Source: CALSPH01 sp041690035
GTDB lineage: Bacteria > Bacteroidota > Bacteroidia > NS11-12g > UBA955
NCBI GenBank assembly: GCA_041690035.1
Contig: JBDNFC010000048.1
Coordinates: 1 to 64,000, forward strand
Direction of reading: 5' to 3'
DNA: 64,000 bases
A model generated the notes under the pieces. The model was not told the DNA's origin. It saw only the letters and a program-made list of their open reading frames with translations, and did no database searches. This document shows positions 47,702-55,985 of this stretch, piece after piece. Made by a program: the position numbers and the translations under genes. Each line of letters opens with the position of its first letter. Positions within the stretch are counted from its first letter, which is position 1.

Positions 47702-48973
47702 CTAAAGATTTAGTAAGCTTTCTTCGGGTGTTTTGCCATCTATCATCATCGAAGGATTTTCTAATAATTGTTTTACCCTTACTAAAAAACTAACACTTTC
47801 TTTGCCATCAATAATTCTATGATCATAGCTCAATGCAACATACATAATTGGTCTTATCATAATTTCTCCATTTTCAACAACGGGTCTTTCCACAATATTG
47901 TGCATACCTAATATACCTGATTGTGGCGGATTTATGATTGGGGTTGAAAGCATGCTGCCAAAAACTCCTCCATTACTTATGGTAAAAGTTCCTCCAGTCA
48001 TTTCATCTATGCTCAATTTGTTATCTCTTGCCTTTATAGCGAGCCTCTTTACATCAGCCTCAATTTCTGCAAGGGAAAGGGTTTCTGCATTTCGTATTAC
48101 AGGAACTACAAGCCCTTTTGGCCCGCTCACTGCGATAGAGATGTCACAATAGTTGTTATAAATAATATCTTCTCCATCAATATAAGCATTTACAGCAGGC
48201 CAATCTTGCAATGCTATGCAACATGCTCTGGTAAAAAAAGACATAAAGCCTAAATTAACATCATGCGTTTCCGCAAACTTAGCCTTATATTGAGTGCGCA
48301 AATCCATAATAGGTTTCATATTAACCTCATTGAATGTAGTAAGCATGGCCGTTTCATTTTTAGCAGCAACAAGTCTTTTACCAACTGTTTTGCGCAGATT
48401 ACTCATTTTTGCGCGGGTAACCTCTCTACTTAGACTAGGGTTATCATATTTTGACAGTGTTTTTGCCCCACTATAATTAGCAGCTGCCAATAAAACATCC
48501 ATTTTGGTTATCCTACCATTAGGGCCTGTGCCTGCCACCTCATTAATATTGAGCTGATAACTTGCCAATAGTTGTTTTGCCAAAGGTGATATATTTTCAT
48601 CACCTATAATTGTTTCTACTATTTCTGCTGATTGCGGTTTAGTTTGTTCACTTTTAGGTGTGGTGGTTAGCGGTTTTTCTGTTTCTATTGCCTTATTTTC
48701 TTTTGCAATAGTTTTCTCCTCAACTGGGGCTGGTGCAGCGGTATCTATGTGAGCGATTACACTGTTAACAGGGATTGTATCTCCTTCATTTCCAAATAAT
48801 TTTATAATTTTTCCTGCTTGAGTTGCATTTACCTCAAAAGTGGCTTTATCACTCTCAAACTCCGCAATTGGTGAATCCAATGCCACATAATCACCTTCTT
48901 TTTTTAGCCACTGGCTTATGGTTACTTCACTTATGGATTCTCCTGGTGCTGGTACCGAAATTTCTAATGCCAT
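47702..48973 (-). CDS. odhB: Dihydrolipoyllysine-residue succinyltransferase (E2 of 2-oxoglutarate dehydrogenase)
   Basis: 423 residues. Lipoyl domain 1-77 with the lipoylated Lys in [11 protein letters not shown] near 43, a Thr/Pro/Lys/Glu-rich linker (about 80-115), peripheral-subunit-binding domain ([28 protein letters not shown]; about 128-165), and the catalytic domain with [13 protein letters not shown] (His and Asp). The GESISEVTI start fits 2-oxoglutarate rather than pyruvate complexes. sucA/odhA is not adjacent. Confidence 0.93.
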   Translation of the reverse strand: MALEISVPAPGESISEVTISQWLKKEGDYVALDSPIAEFESDKATFEVNATQAGKIIKLFGNEGDTIPVNSVIAHIDTAAPAPVEEKTIAKENKAIETEKPLTTTPKSEQTKPQSAEIVETIIGDENISPLAKQLLASYQLNINEVAGTGPNGRITKMDVLLAAANYSGAKTLSKYDNPSLSREVTRAKMSNLRKTVGKRLVAAKNETAMLTTFNEVNMKPIMDLRTQYKAKFAETHDVNLGFMSFFTRACCIALQDWPAVNAYIDGEDIIYNNYCDISIAVSGPKGLVVPVIRNAETLSLAEIEADVKRLAIKARDNKLSIDEMTGGTFTISNGGVFGSMLSTPIINPPQSGILGMHNIVERPVVENGEIMIRPIMYVALSYDHRIIDGKESVSFLVRVKQLLENPSMMIDGKTPEESLLNL

Positions 48974-48996
48974 CTTTCTTTATATAAAATTGTTTG

Positions 48997-49004
48997 CAAA
49001 TTTA
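48997..49004 (-). promoter_or_regulatory. -7 box of odhB
   Basis: Perfect TAAATTTG on the minus strand, ending 23 nt before the ATG at 48973. Confidence 0.45.
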
Positions 49005-49025
49005 AGTATATTGAATTGATTAAAA

Positions 49026-49067
49026 AATAAAAAACCCTTTGCATAAATCTACAAAGGGTTTTTTATT
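49026..49067 (-). terminator. Terminator of the primary sigma factor gene
   Basis: 16-bp stem (49026-49041 with 49052-49067) with core ACCCTTTG/CAAAGGGT around a 10-nt loop, and a T-rich tail on the minus strand, 9 bases past the sigma factor stop. The stem is symmetric, so it could also work in the plus direction. Confidence 0.85.
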
Positions 49068-49075
49068 AAATATTA

Positions 49076-49939
49076 CTATCCGAGATAACTTTTCAAAATT
49101 TTGCTTTTACTTGATTTTCTTAGTCTTCTTAAGGCTTTTTCTTTTATCTGCCTAACACGCTCTCTGGTTAAACCTACCTTTTCTGAAATATCTTCTAAGG
49201 TATGCGCTGGGCCGCCATCTAATCCATAATAATAACGTAAAACATCTCGTTCTTTATCACTTAATGTCGATATTACTCTGCTAATTTCTTTTTGTAAAGA
49301 TTCATTTATCAAAACTAAATCAGGCTCTGGTTCATCATTATTATCTAAAACACCTAAGAGCGTATTGTCTTCTCCTTCGGCAAGTGGCGCATCAATACTT
49401 AAATGCCTACCAGATGATTTTAATGCATTTTCTACTTCTGTTACACTTATTTCAAGCAAATTTGCAATTTCCTCGGCAGTAGGTTCTCTTTGAAACTCTT
49501 GCTCTAACTTAGCAGATGCGGCAGAAATTCTACCTATGCTACCCACTTTATTTAATGGCAATCTTACAATTCTGGATTGATCTGCCAATGCTTGTAATAT
49601 AGATTGTCTAATCCACCAAACAGCATAAGAAATAAATTTAAAACCCCGTGTTTCGTCAAATCGCTTAGCTGCTTTTATTAATCCCAAGTTTCCTTCATTT
49701 ATTAAATCGCCCAATGTAAGTCCTTGATTTTGATACTGCTTGGATACAGAAACTACGAACCTAAGATTTGCATTTACTAATTTCTCTAAGGCCACTTGAT
49801 CTCCTTCTCTAATTCTTCTAGCCAACTCCACTTCCTCTTGTGCATCTATCATAGATACCTTACTTATTTCATTTAGGTATTTGTCTAATGATTTATTCTC
49901 TCTGTTAGTAAACTGTTTGCTTATTTTAAGCTGCCTCAT
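49076..49939 (-). CDS. rpoD: Primary RNA polymerase sigma factor (RpoD/SigA type)
   Basis: 287 residues, the compact form typical of Bacteroidota with no region 1.1. Region 1.2/2: [77 protein letters not shown]; then the [14 protein letters not shown] region 3 start; and region 4 [15 protein letters not shown] with the [21 protein letters not shown]. It should read the TTG/TAnnTTTG promoters found across this window. A terminator follows. Confidence 0.96.
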   Translation of the reverse strand: MRQLKISKQFTNRENKSLDKYLNEISKVSMIDAQEEVELARRIREGDQVALEKLVNANLRFVVSVSKQYQNQGLTLGDLINEGNLGLIKAAKRFDETRGFKFISYAVWWIRQSILQALADQSRIVRLPLNKVGSIGRISAASAKLEQEFQREPTAEEIANLLEISVTEVENALKSSGRHLSIDAPLAEGEDNTLLGVLDNNDEPEPDLVLINESLQKEISRVISTLSDKERDVLRYYYGLDGGPAHTLEDISEKVGLTRERVRQIKEKALRRLRKSSKSKILKSYLG

Positions 49940-49981
49940 ACGCTAATTTTTTTTATTTTGATATTTCTATAAAATAGCCTG

Positions 49982-49989
49982 CAAAGGTA
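49982..49989 (-). promoter_or_regulatory. -7 box of rpoD
   Basis: Perfect TACCTTTG on the minus strand, 42 nt before the ATG at 49939: a normal leader, in contrast to many genes here. Confidence 0.5.
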
Positions 49990-50041
49990 AGATTTAATTT
50001 TTATTTTATAAGCTAAATATTAATTAAATTTACTGCTCATA

Positions 50042-50684
50042 ATGAAATTAAAAATCATCATTCTTGCGGGGCCATATCTATATTTAATGATGCCCTTTTT
50101 ATCTGCACAAAAAAATGATGATAATATAACATGTATTTTGGTGGAAATTTAGCTAACTATAGCACCTTTTATGCCAATTTTCTATTTTATCACAAAAGAA
50201 TTATTGCAAACCTATTTTTATACACTAATGCCAATTCTATTTTGCAAAGCAGTCCAAAATTTGCGCCCCCTTCTGCCTTTGTTTTTGATAGTATAAGTAT
50301 TAATCTAAGGGGTGGTGTATTTTTTATGTCTGTAACTGGCCAAAACGGCCTTATTTTTGATAGAAATTATGCTGATTTCACCAATATTTATCACTTAGTT
50401 TATGATAGCAAATCTGATAGTATACTTTACTATTCAATGGTTTTTCCCTGTTTTAGACTATAAATATGCAGACAAAAAAGAGATGTATTTATACAAGGTA
50501 GTAACCGAAACTTACTTTATTGAAGACATACTAAAATTTGACAGTAAAAACCTTACTTATAATTATTATTTGATTTAAACCGCCAACTTATGCCATATTT
50601 ATTCCAGATGTTGGTTATTTTGCAGGGTTTGAGTATCCAAACATAGATTTTAATCTTTTTAACAAAAAAATGTCCCTAGCATAG
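50042..50684 (+). pseudogene. Broken secreted-protein gene
   Basis: An ATG at 50042 opens a good signal peptide (YLYLMMPFLSAQ) that ends at a TAG after 36 codons. A second frame from 50131 carries on (FGGNLANYSTFYANFLFYH), a third from about 50440 reads LDYKYADKKEMYLYKVVTE up to a TAA near 50578, and a fourth from 50583 reads PTYAIFIPDVGYFAGFEYPN to 50684. Three shifts within 640 bases cannot be a single sequencing slip, so this is a dead gene for a secreted protein of unknown family, about 210 residues originally. Confidence 0.65.
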
Positions 50685-50890
50685 CTTTAGCAAAAAAAGC
50701 CTGTTGCTGCTTAGCATAATAACAATCCACACAGTATTCTAGAGATTTTTATGCACATTAAAATTTATTTTTGTAAAAACCAATCTAAACAAAGCATTTT
50801 TTTTAATAAAATTATAAAAAATATTTGGGGGTAAAACTTATTTTTAATGTATTAATGATTAGTGTTAAGCTAAAAATAATTTAAACAGAG

Positions 50891-51067
50891 ATGAAAGATC
50901 AATTAAATTGTAATTTAATTACAAAAGCAGTTGCAGGTTTGTGCAGCACAGAAGAGAAAAAATTTTTAGAATCTTGGTTAATCCAAGACCCTCAAAATTC
51001 TCAATTTTATGCAGCAATACAATTACAGGTTTCTCAATTTAACCACCAATTACAATCTGTAAAATAA
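50891..51067 (+). pseudogene. N-terminal part of a FecR-type anti-sigma factor, cut off by a stop codon
   Basis: A 58-residue frame (MKDQLNCNLITKAV, STEEKKFLESWLIQDPQN) that resembles the N-terminal sigma-binding helix bundle of FecR proteins, where the pattern EE..EFE.WL...PEN is common. Its TAA (51065-51067) is followed after one codon, and in the same frame, by the GTG of the FecR gene. Either one ancestral gene has been cut by a nonsense mutation or the N domain is now separate. Upstream DNA (50685-50890) shows no ECF sigma factor. Confidence 0.5.
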
Positions 51068-51070
51068 AAA

Positions 51071-51949
51071 GTGAAATCTATTAACTATATAGATATTGCC
51101 AAAAAGCTTGGCAAATCAAATACAGATTTTTCGAATGAAGAAAAGATATTTGAAGAAATATGGCAGGTTTCAAAAGGTTTTAACTTTCCAGAAACAGATA
51201 TGCAAGGAGCAAAATCTAAGTTATTCAAAAAACTTGACTTTGATTCTTCGCCAATAAAAAAATTAAGTATTTGGAAAAAACCAAGTTCATATTTAGTTGC
51301 AGCATCTATTTTATTTATTATAATCACAGCAGGTATTTTAATATTAAAAAACGCTGGTTCACAAAATTATTATTGCAAAGCAGGTAAAACGCAAACAATT
51401 AAACTTGCTGATGGCAGTGAAGTACTTTTATACGGCAATTCACATTTAACAGTAGATAAAAATTTTAATTCTTCAAATAGGGACATCCAATTAAATGGCG
51501 CAGCACTATTTAATGTAAAACATGGGCTAAATTTGCCATTTATAGTATCGGCAGATCATACAAAAATTACTGTTATAGGTACTTCCTTTTCGCTAAGCAA
51601 TAGAAAAGAAACCAAACATTTCAGTATAAAAGTATGGCAGGGAATAGTAGATGTTTTCAATCAAGAAGGGCATCAAAAAGTATATGCAGGCATGGAAATA
51701 AATACGGCTGAGGAAACGGCATTATTTGAAACAAAAAAAACAAAGGACAGCAGCAAATATTTGGCATTTGAAAACACCGCTATAGAAGATATTATTTTTG
51801 AATTAGAAAGCATATATGGCATCAAGCTTTCATATGACATAAAACTTAACAACACTAAAATTTCTATAAGAACGAAAGCTACAAATATCAATGATGTATT
51901 AAAGATTTTGTCAGAAACTTTAGAAAACCCTATTGTAATAAAAAAGTAA
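51071..51949 (+). CDS. FecR-family anti-sigma factor (body)
   Basis: 292 residues from GTG. One membrane helix at about 76-94 (YLVAASILFIIITAGILIL), a FecR domain (QTIKLADGSEVLLYGNSHLTVD, FIVSADHTKITVIGTSFSL; about 110-205), and the C-terminal DUF4974-type region (LAFENTAIEDIIFELESIYGIKLSYD). Such proteins span the inner membrane and hold an ECF sigma factor until a TonB receptor signals. The sigma partner, usually the gene before, and the TonB receptor, usually the gene after, are both missing. Together with the cut N terminus this suggests an orphan, possibly non-functional copy. Confidence 0.75.
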   Translation: MKSINYIDIAKKLGKSNTDFSNEEKIFEEIWQVSKGFNFPETDMQGAKSKLFKKLDFDSSPIKKLSIWKKPSSYLVAASILFIIITAGILILKNAGSQNYYCKAGKTQTIKLADGSEVLLYGNSHLTVDKNFNSSNRDIQLNGAALFNVKHGLNLPFIVSADHTKITVIGTSFSLSNRKETKHFSIKVWQGIVDVFNQEGHQKVYAGMEINTAEETALFETKKTKDSSKYLAFENTAIEDIIFELESIYGIKLSYDIKLNNTKISIRTKATNINDVLKILSETLENPIVIKK

Positions 51950-51998
51950 AAATTGGTAAACTAAAAACCAAATTCATTTATTTTTCGTTACTATAGTG

Positions 51999-52517
51999 AT
52001 GAAAAATATATTTATATTATCGTTATTTGTTATTTATATATTGATTTCTTGTAATAACAACAAGCAGCTAACAGTATCATCAAACGAAAAAAATATCGAT
52101 AATTTTATGCAAGAAAATAAAGACAGTTTGCCAAAAACAGAAGAAGAATGGCTTAAAAAACTAGGCTCAGAAGCCTATGGTGTATTGCGTCAAAAAGGAA
52201 CAGAAAGACCATACACAGGAACATATGAAAATCACTGGGATTCTGGAACGTATGTATGCAAAGGCTGCAATGCTCCCTTATTTACGAGCGCTACTAAGTT
52301 TGATGCTGGCTGTGGATGGCCAAGTTTTTACAAATCTATAGATAGCACAAAAGTTAAAGAAATTATTGATATGAGTCATGGTATGAGTCGAATAGAAGTA
52401 GTTTGTGCAAATTGTGGCGGTCATTTAGGCCACGTTTTTGATGACGGCCCAGAGCCTACAGGCCTACGTTATTGTATAAACAGCATAAGTTTGGGTTTTA
52501 AATTACAAACAAGGTAA
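51999..52517 (+). CDS. msrB: Peptide-methionine (R)-S-oxide reductase, lipoprotein form
   Basis: 172 residues from the ATG at 51999 (a GTG one codon earlier is possible). Lipobox Cys18 (LISC), then the MsrB domain: [22 protein letters not shown], two zinc CxxC pairs (CKGC and CANC), [17 protein letters not shown], and the catalytic Cys in LRYCINS. It repairs oxidised Met residues. The lipid anchor puts it in the periplasm or on the outer membrane, not in the cytoplasm like most MsrB. Confidence 0.95.
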   Translation: MKNIFILSLFVIYILISCNNNKQLTVSSNEKNIDNFMQENKDSLPKTEEEWLKKLGSEAYGVLRQKGTERPYTGTYENHWDSGTYVCKGCNAPLFTSATKFDAGCGWPSFYKSIDSTKVKEIIDMSHGMSRIEVVCANCGGHLGHVFDDGPEPTGLRYCINSISLGFKLQTR

Positions 52518-52550
52518 GATTTTTTTTTAAAAACTTTTGGTAATAGTTCG

Positions 52551-52558
52551 TACTTTTG
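52551..52558 (+). promoter_or_regulatory. -7 box of the 52564 lipoprotein gene
   Basis: Perfect TACTTTTG ending 5 nt before the ATG at 52564. It overlaps an upstream in-frame TTG extension (52537), which rules that extension out. Confidence 0.55.
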
Positions 52559-52563
52559 CAATA

Positions 52564-53970
52564 ATGCCTTATAAAAGATATTTAAATCTATTGCCAATTG
52601 TCATCACTCTTTTTGTGCTATTAAATAATGGCTGCAGAAAAGAGAAGTTTTTTAATGGCCCAGCTACCTTGTCTTTTGATACCGATACCGTATATTTTGA
52701 TACTGTTTTTACAAGAATACCCAATACCAATGGCCCAAGAAGTTTAAATAAACAATTGGTGGTAAGAAACATGGAGAAAAAAAGTGTAAAAACTACTATT
52801 CGCCTAGCAGGCGGAACCTCATCACCATTTAGAATAAACATAGATGGAATAAGCACTACTCAAATTAATGATTATGAAATAAGAGGGGGGGATAGCATAT
52901 TTATTTTTGTAGAATGTATATTAGAGGCTAACAATCTGCTCAATCCAGCCATTATTATAGATAGTATTGTGTTTAATACTCAAGGAAAAATCAGCGATAT
53001 TAAATTGGCTGCATATGGCTGGGATGCTTACTATTTTAGAGATAGTATCTTGCCTTGCAATAGCATTTGGGACAAAATAGATAAACCCTATGTGATTATA
53101 AGCAGCATATTGGTCAATAAAAACTGCAAGTTACAAATAGAAAAAGGGGTGCACATTTATGCAGACCCATACAGCAATATATATGTTTTAGGCACAATAG
53201 AGGTAAACGGAGAAAAAGACAACGAAGTGATATTTCAAGGAGATCGTTTGCAATATGAATATAGAGAGCAGCCAGGACAATGGCAAGGCATACATTTATT
53301 AAGGGGAAGTTTAAATAATAAAATAAATTATGCAGTTATAAAAAATGCGAGTGTGGGTATCAGGATTGATTCGTTGCCAGAAAACACCAACCCAGGATTG
53401 GAAATTAATAATACAATCATACGCAATATGAGTAGTTTTGGTATTATTGGTTATACAGCAGAAATAGTGGCTACAAATTGTCTTATACATAGTTGTGGTT
53501 TATATAATGTTGCTTTGGTATATGGTGGTAAATATGATTTTAGACACTGCACAATATTTGGTTCTGCTACCAAATATACCAATCATACAGAACCTGTATT
53601 GGTATTAAATAATTTTAGATCAGAGAATGGTGTGGTAACAAACACTTATGACATGGCTTACACCTTTGTAAACAATATTATTTATGGAAGCATAGAAAAT
53701 GAAGTTTCGCTAGCTTTTATAAATACGCGTCCCCCTACAATTTCAATTTTTGAAAAAAATTTAATCAAGGTAAAAAAGCCAGAGAACTATAACCCCAATA
53801 ACAATATCATCAACATAGACCCTGCATTTGTTAATATTACAAATAGAAATTTTATGCTAAGTGTGGGCTCTCCTGCAATAAATAAAGGCATTTCAGGCAT
53901 AGGTGTATTGTTAGATTTAAACAACAAAGCAAGAGATGCCACACCAGATATAGGGGCATATGAATTTTAA
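52564..53970 (+). CDS. Lipoprotein with right-handed beta-helix-like repeats
   Basis: 468 residues. Lipobox Cys near residue 24 (LLNNGC). The first half has Ig-like strands (TVYFDTVFTRIPN, LVVRNMEKKSV); the second reads like a right-handed beta-helix (ILVNKNCKLQIEKGVHIYADPYSNIYVLGTIEVNG, NYAVIKNASVGIRID, TIIRNMSSFGIIGYTAE, NIIYGSIENEV) with the PAINKGISGIG and RDATPDIGAYEF ending that is common in choice-of-anchor beta-helix proteins. Function is unknown; members are widespread in Bacteroidota. Confidence 0.72.
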   Translation: MPYKRYLNLLPIVITLFVLLNNGCRKEKFFNGPATLSFDTDTVYFDTVFTRIPNTNGPRSLNKQLVVRNMEKKSVKTTIRLAGGTSSPFRINIDGISTTQINDYEIRGGDSIFIFVECILEANNLLNPAIIIDSIVFNTQGKISDIKLAAYGWDAYYFRDSILPCNSIWDKIDKPYVIISSILVNKNCKLQIEKGVHIYADPYSNIYVLGTIEVNGEKDNEVIFQGDRLQYEYREQPGQWQGIHLLRGSLNNKINYAVIKNASVGIRIDSLPENTNPGLEINNTIIRNMSSFGIIGYTAEIVATNCLIHSCGLYNVALVYGGKYDFRHCTIFGSATKYTNHTEPVLVLNNFRSENGVVTNTYDMAYTFVNNIIYGSIENEVSLAFINTRPPTISIFEKNLIKVKKPENYNPNNNIINIDPAFVNITNRNFMLSVGSPAINKGISGIGVLLDLNNKARDATPDIGAYEF

Positions 53971-53979
53971 ACCCTGCAA

Positions 53980-54017
53980 AAAAAAAATTGCCTTGCAAAA
54001 ACAAGGCAATTTTTTTT
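53980..54017. terminator. Bidirectional terminator between the lipoprotein gene and nusA
   Basis: Perfect 16-bp stem: GCCTTG/CAAGGC core flanked by an A8TT left arm (53980-53995) and a T8 right arm (54002-54017), 6-nt loop CAAAAA. Because A and T runs flank both sides it can stop transcription from both converging genes. Confidence 0.9.
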
Positions 54018-54037
54018 AAGGAGTAAGGCCAATTTAT

Positions 54038-55294
54038 TTATTCGAACTCAGATTCTAAGATTTTTCTTACCTCCACAATAGTTTCTTCTTCTAGAGAAGT
54101 TCGTTTTACAAGCTCCTCATTGCTTAAAGCAATAACAGCTTTAGCAGAATCTAATCCAATTGCTTTTAGCTCATCTATAATCCACCCATCAATTTCATTT
54201 AAGAATTCTTCTAAGTCAACATCCTCATTTTCATCCACAATATTATCTCTATAAACATCTATTTCGAAACCTGTTAATCTGCCCGCCAATTTTATATTAT
54301 GGCCACCTTTTCCAATTGCTAAGGATACTTGATCAGAAGCTAGATATACTTCTGCTCGCATTTTTTCATCATCTAATTTTACATTACTAATTTTAGCGGG
54401 GTTTAGTGCACGCTGAATAAATAGTGAATTATTGGTTGTAAAATTTATTACATCAATATTTTCATTGCGCAATTCTCTAACTATACCGTGTATTCTACTC
54501 CCTTTCATACCAACACATGCTCCAACAGGGTCGATTCTATCATCATAACTTTCTACAGCTATTTTAGCTCTTTCACCTGGTTCTCTCACTATTTTTTTAA
54601 TGGTTATTAATCCATCCACAATTTCAGGAACCTCTAGTTCAAATAATCTTTCCAGAAAAATAGGTGATGTTCTAGACAACATTATTTTAGGTGTGCCATT
54701 ATACATTTCTACAGTTTGAACTACTGCTTTTAAGGTTTCGCCTTTTTTATAAAAGTCTGAAGGTATCATTTCGCTTTTTGGTAAAACCAATTCTATTCCA
54801 TCATCATCCAATACCATTAGTTCTCTTTTCCATATCTGATAAACTTCTCCTACAATTATTTCTCCAACTTTATCTTTGTAACTATTAAAAATTTCATCTT
54901 TTTCTAACTCTAACACTTTAGTAATTAAAGTTTGACGGGCTGAAAGTATATTTCTACGCCCGAAATCAGCAAGATAGACTGGTGTGATAGCTTCTTCACC
55001 AATTTCGTAATCGTTTTCTAATTTTCTTGCATCGCTAATAGATATTTGCTTGTGCTCATTTTCTACTTCACCATCATCTACAATAAGCCTATTGTGATAT
55101 ATTTCTAAATCTCCGGTTTCTGTGTTTATGATAATGTCAAAATTATCTTCACCATCAAATCTTTTCTTAAGCATATTTTTAAAAACATCTTCTAGAATGT
55201 GCATCATTGTGGCACGGTCTATATTTTTAAATTCTTTAAACTCAGAAAAGGATTCTACTAATCCCACTTGAGGTTTTTGGGTTTTTGTTGCCAT
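54038..55294 (-). CDS. nusA: Transcription termination/antitermination factor NusA
   Basis: 418 residues. N-terminal RNA polymerase-binding domain (SEFKEFKNIDRATMMHILEDVFKNML), S1 domain (GEIIVGEVYQIWKREL), KH1 (ELFELEVPEIVDGLITIKKIVREPGERAKIAV, PVGACVGMKGSRI) and KH2 (VSLAIGKGGHNIKLAGRLTG), then an acidic tail ending in a helical repeat. It binds polymerase and controls pausing and termination. It follows rimP by 18 bases. infB, the common next gene, is replaced here by a convergent lipoprotein gene. Confidence 0.97.
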   Translation of the reverse strand: MATKTQKPQVGLVESFSEFKEFKNIDRATMMHILEDVFKNMLKKRFDGEDNFDIIINTETGDLEIYHNRLIVDDGEVENEHKQISISDARKLENDYEIGEEAITPVYLADFGRRNILSARQTLITKVLELEKDEIFNSYKDKVGEIIVGEVYQIWKRELMVLDDDGIELVLPKSEMIPSDFYKKGETLKAVVQTVEMYNGTPKIMLSRTSPIFLERLFELEVPEIVDGLITIKKIVREPGERAKIAVESYDDRIDPVGACVGMKGSRIHGIVRELRNENIDVINFTTNNSLFIQRALNPAKISNVKLDDEKMRAEVYLASDQVSLAIGKGGHNIKLAGRLTGFEIDVYRDNIVDENEDVDLEEFLNEIDGWIIDELKAIGLDSAKAVIALSNEELVKRTSLEEETIVEVRKILESEFE

Positions 55295-55312
55295 ATTTTG
55301 TATATTTATTTT

Positions 55313-55780
55313 TTATTTGAATGATAAAACAATGGTAGCAGCAACAATATCCTCAAAGTTAATGATTTTTGCTCCTGCCAAAGGTTCTTTTTTATTTGGT
55401 TTTGGTTCTATAGTTATAGTATTATCTGTTAATGCTTTCAATATTCCTTCTAGCTGAAATTCTGTTGTTTTTATCAAAAAGTTTCTTCCAATATGTTTAG
55501 GAAACTGTCTTAAAAATTTTAATGGCTTATCTGCTCCTGGAGTGCTTATTTCAAATCTAAAAGGGGTTTCATCTTCAGCCATTACCTCATCTATTTGCTT
55601 AGAAAGTGTCCGTGTCAATTGAGTAATTGTCCTAAGATTTACAGGACTATCGCCATCAATTGTAAAAGTAGTGGTTTTTGTTTTATCATCTGTTTTAGAT
55701 TCAATTAAAAAAACACCATCTGTTTGATCCAAAACAGATTGAAACATTGCTGATATTGTATCTTCTATTGTTTTATGCAT
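55313..55780 (-). CDS. rimP: Ribosome maturation factor RimP
   Basis: 155 residues. N-terminal alpha-beta domain (VFLIESKTDDKTKTTTFTIDGDSP, RTITQLTRTLSKQI), the FEISTPGADKPLKFLRQFPKHIGRNF segment typical of RimP, then a small C-terminal SH3-like barrel. It binds the 30S subunit during maturation. rimP-nusA is a conserved pair. Expression may be controlled by the terminator-like hairpin in its leader. Confidence 0.93.
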   Translation of the reverse strand: MHKTIEDTISAMFQSVLDQTDGVFLIESKTDDKTKTTTFTIDGDSPVNLRTITQLTRTLSKQIDEVMAEDETPFRFEISTPGADKPLKFLRQFPKHIGRNFLIKTTEFQLEGILKALTDNTITIEPKPNKKEPLAGAKIINFEDIVAATIVLSFK

Positions 55781-55798
55781 GCCAATTATATTATCAAA

Positions 55799-55822
55799 AA
55801 AGGGAGCTTTTGGGCTCCCTTT
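55799..55822 (-). promoter_or_regulatory. Terminator-like hairpin in the rimP-nusA leader (candidate attenuator)
   Basis: On the minus strand a 9-bp stem AAAGGGAGC/GCTCCCTTT with a 6-nt loop, followed directly by a further T tract (TTTTTTGAT in all). It lies 19 nt upstream of the rimP ATG and downstream of the predicted promoter (55849-55879), so it would fold in the leader RNA. No plus-strand gene ends here that it could serve. Confidence 0.65.
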
Positions 55823-55848
55823 AATAATTTTTTATTTAAAAAGTACTG

Positions 55849-55879
55849 CAAAAATAAGGTAAACAAATCAAACTTGCAA
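55849..55879 (-). promoter_or_regulatory. Promoter of rimP-nusA
   Basis: On the minus strand TTG (55877-55879), a 20-nt spacer and a perfect TATTTTTG (55849-55856). Transcription would begin near 55842-55845, before the hairpin. Confidence 0.55.
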
Positions 55880-55985
55880 TTATTTACACTAAAGATTTTG
55901 TTTTGAAGCAAAAACGTACCTATTTTCGCAAATTCAAAAATGAGTTTCACACAATAAAATAAAATAAATAGCATTGTATATAAAT

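Noticed and set aside
36290..51067. Recurrent in-frame TAA codons as a sign of recoded TAA
   Set aside because: Dozens of intact genes in the window end with TAA at the family-expected length, and no conserved gene has an internal TAA. Mutation of decaying genes explains the pattern.
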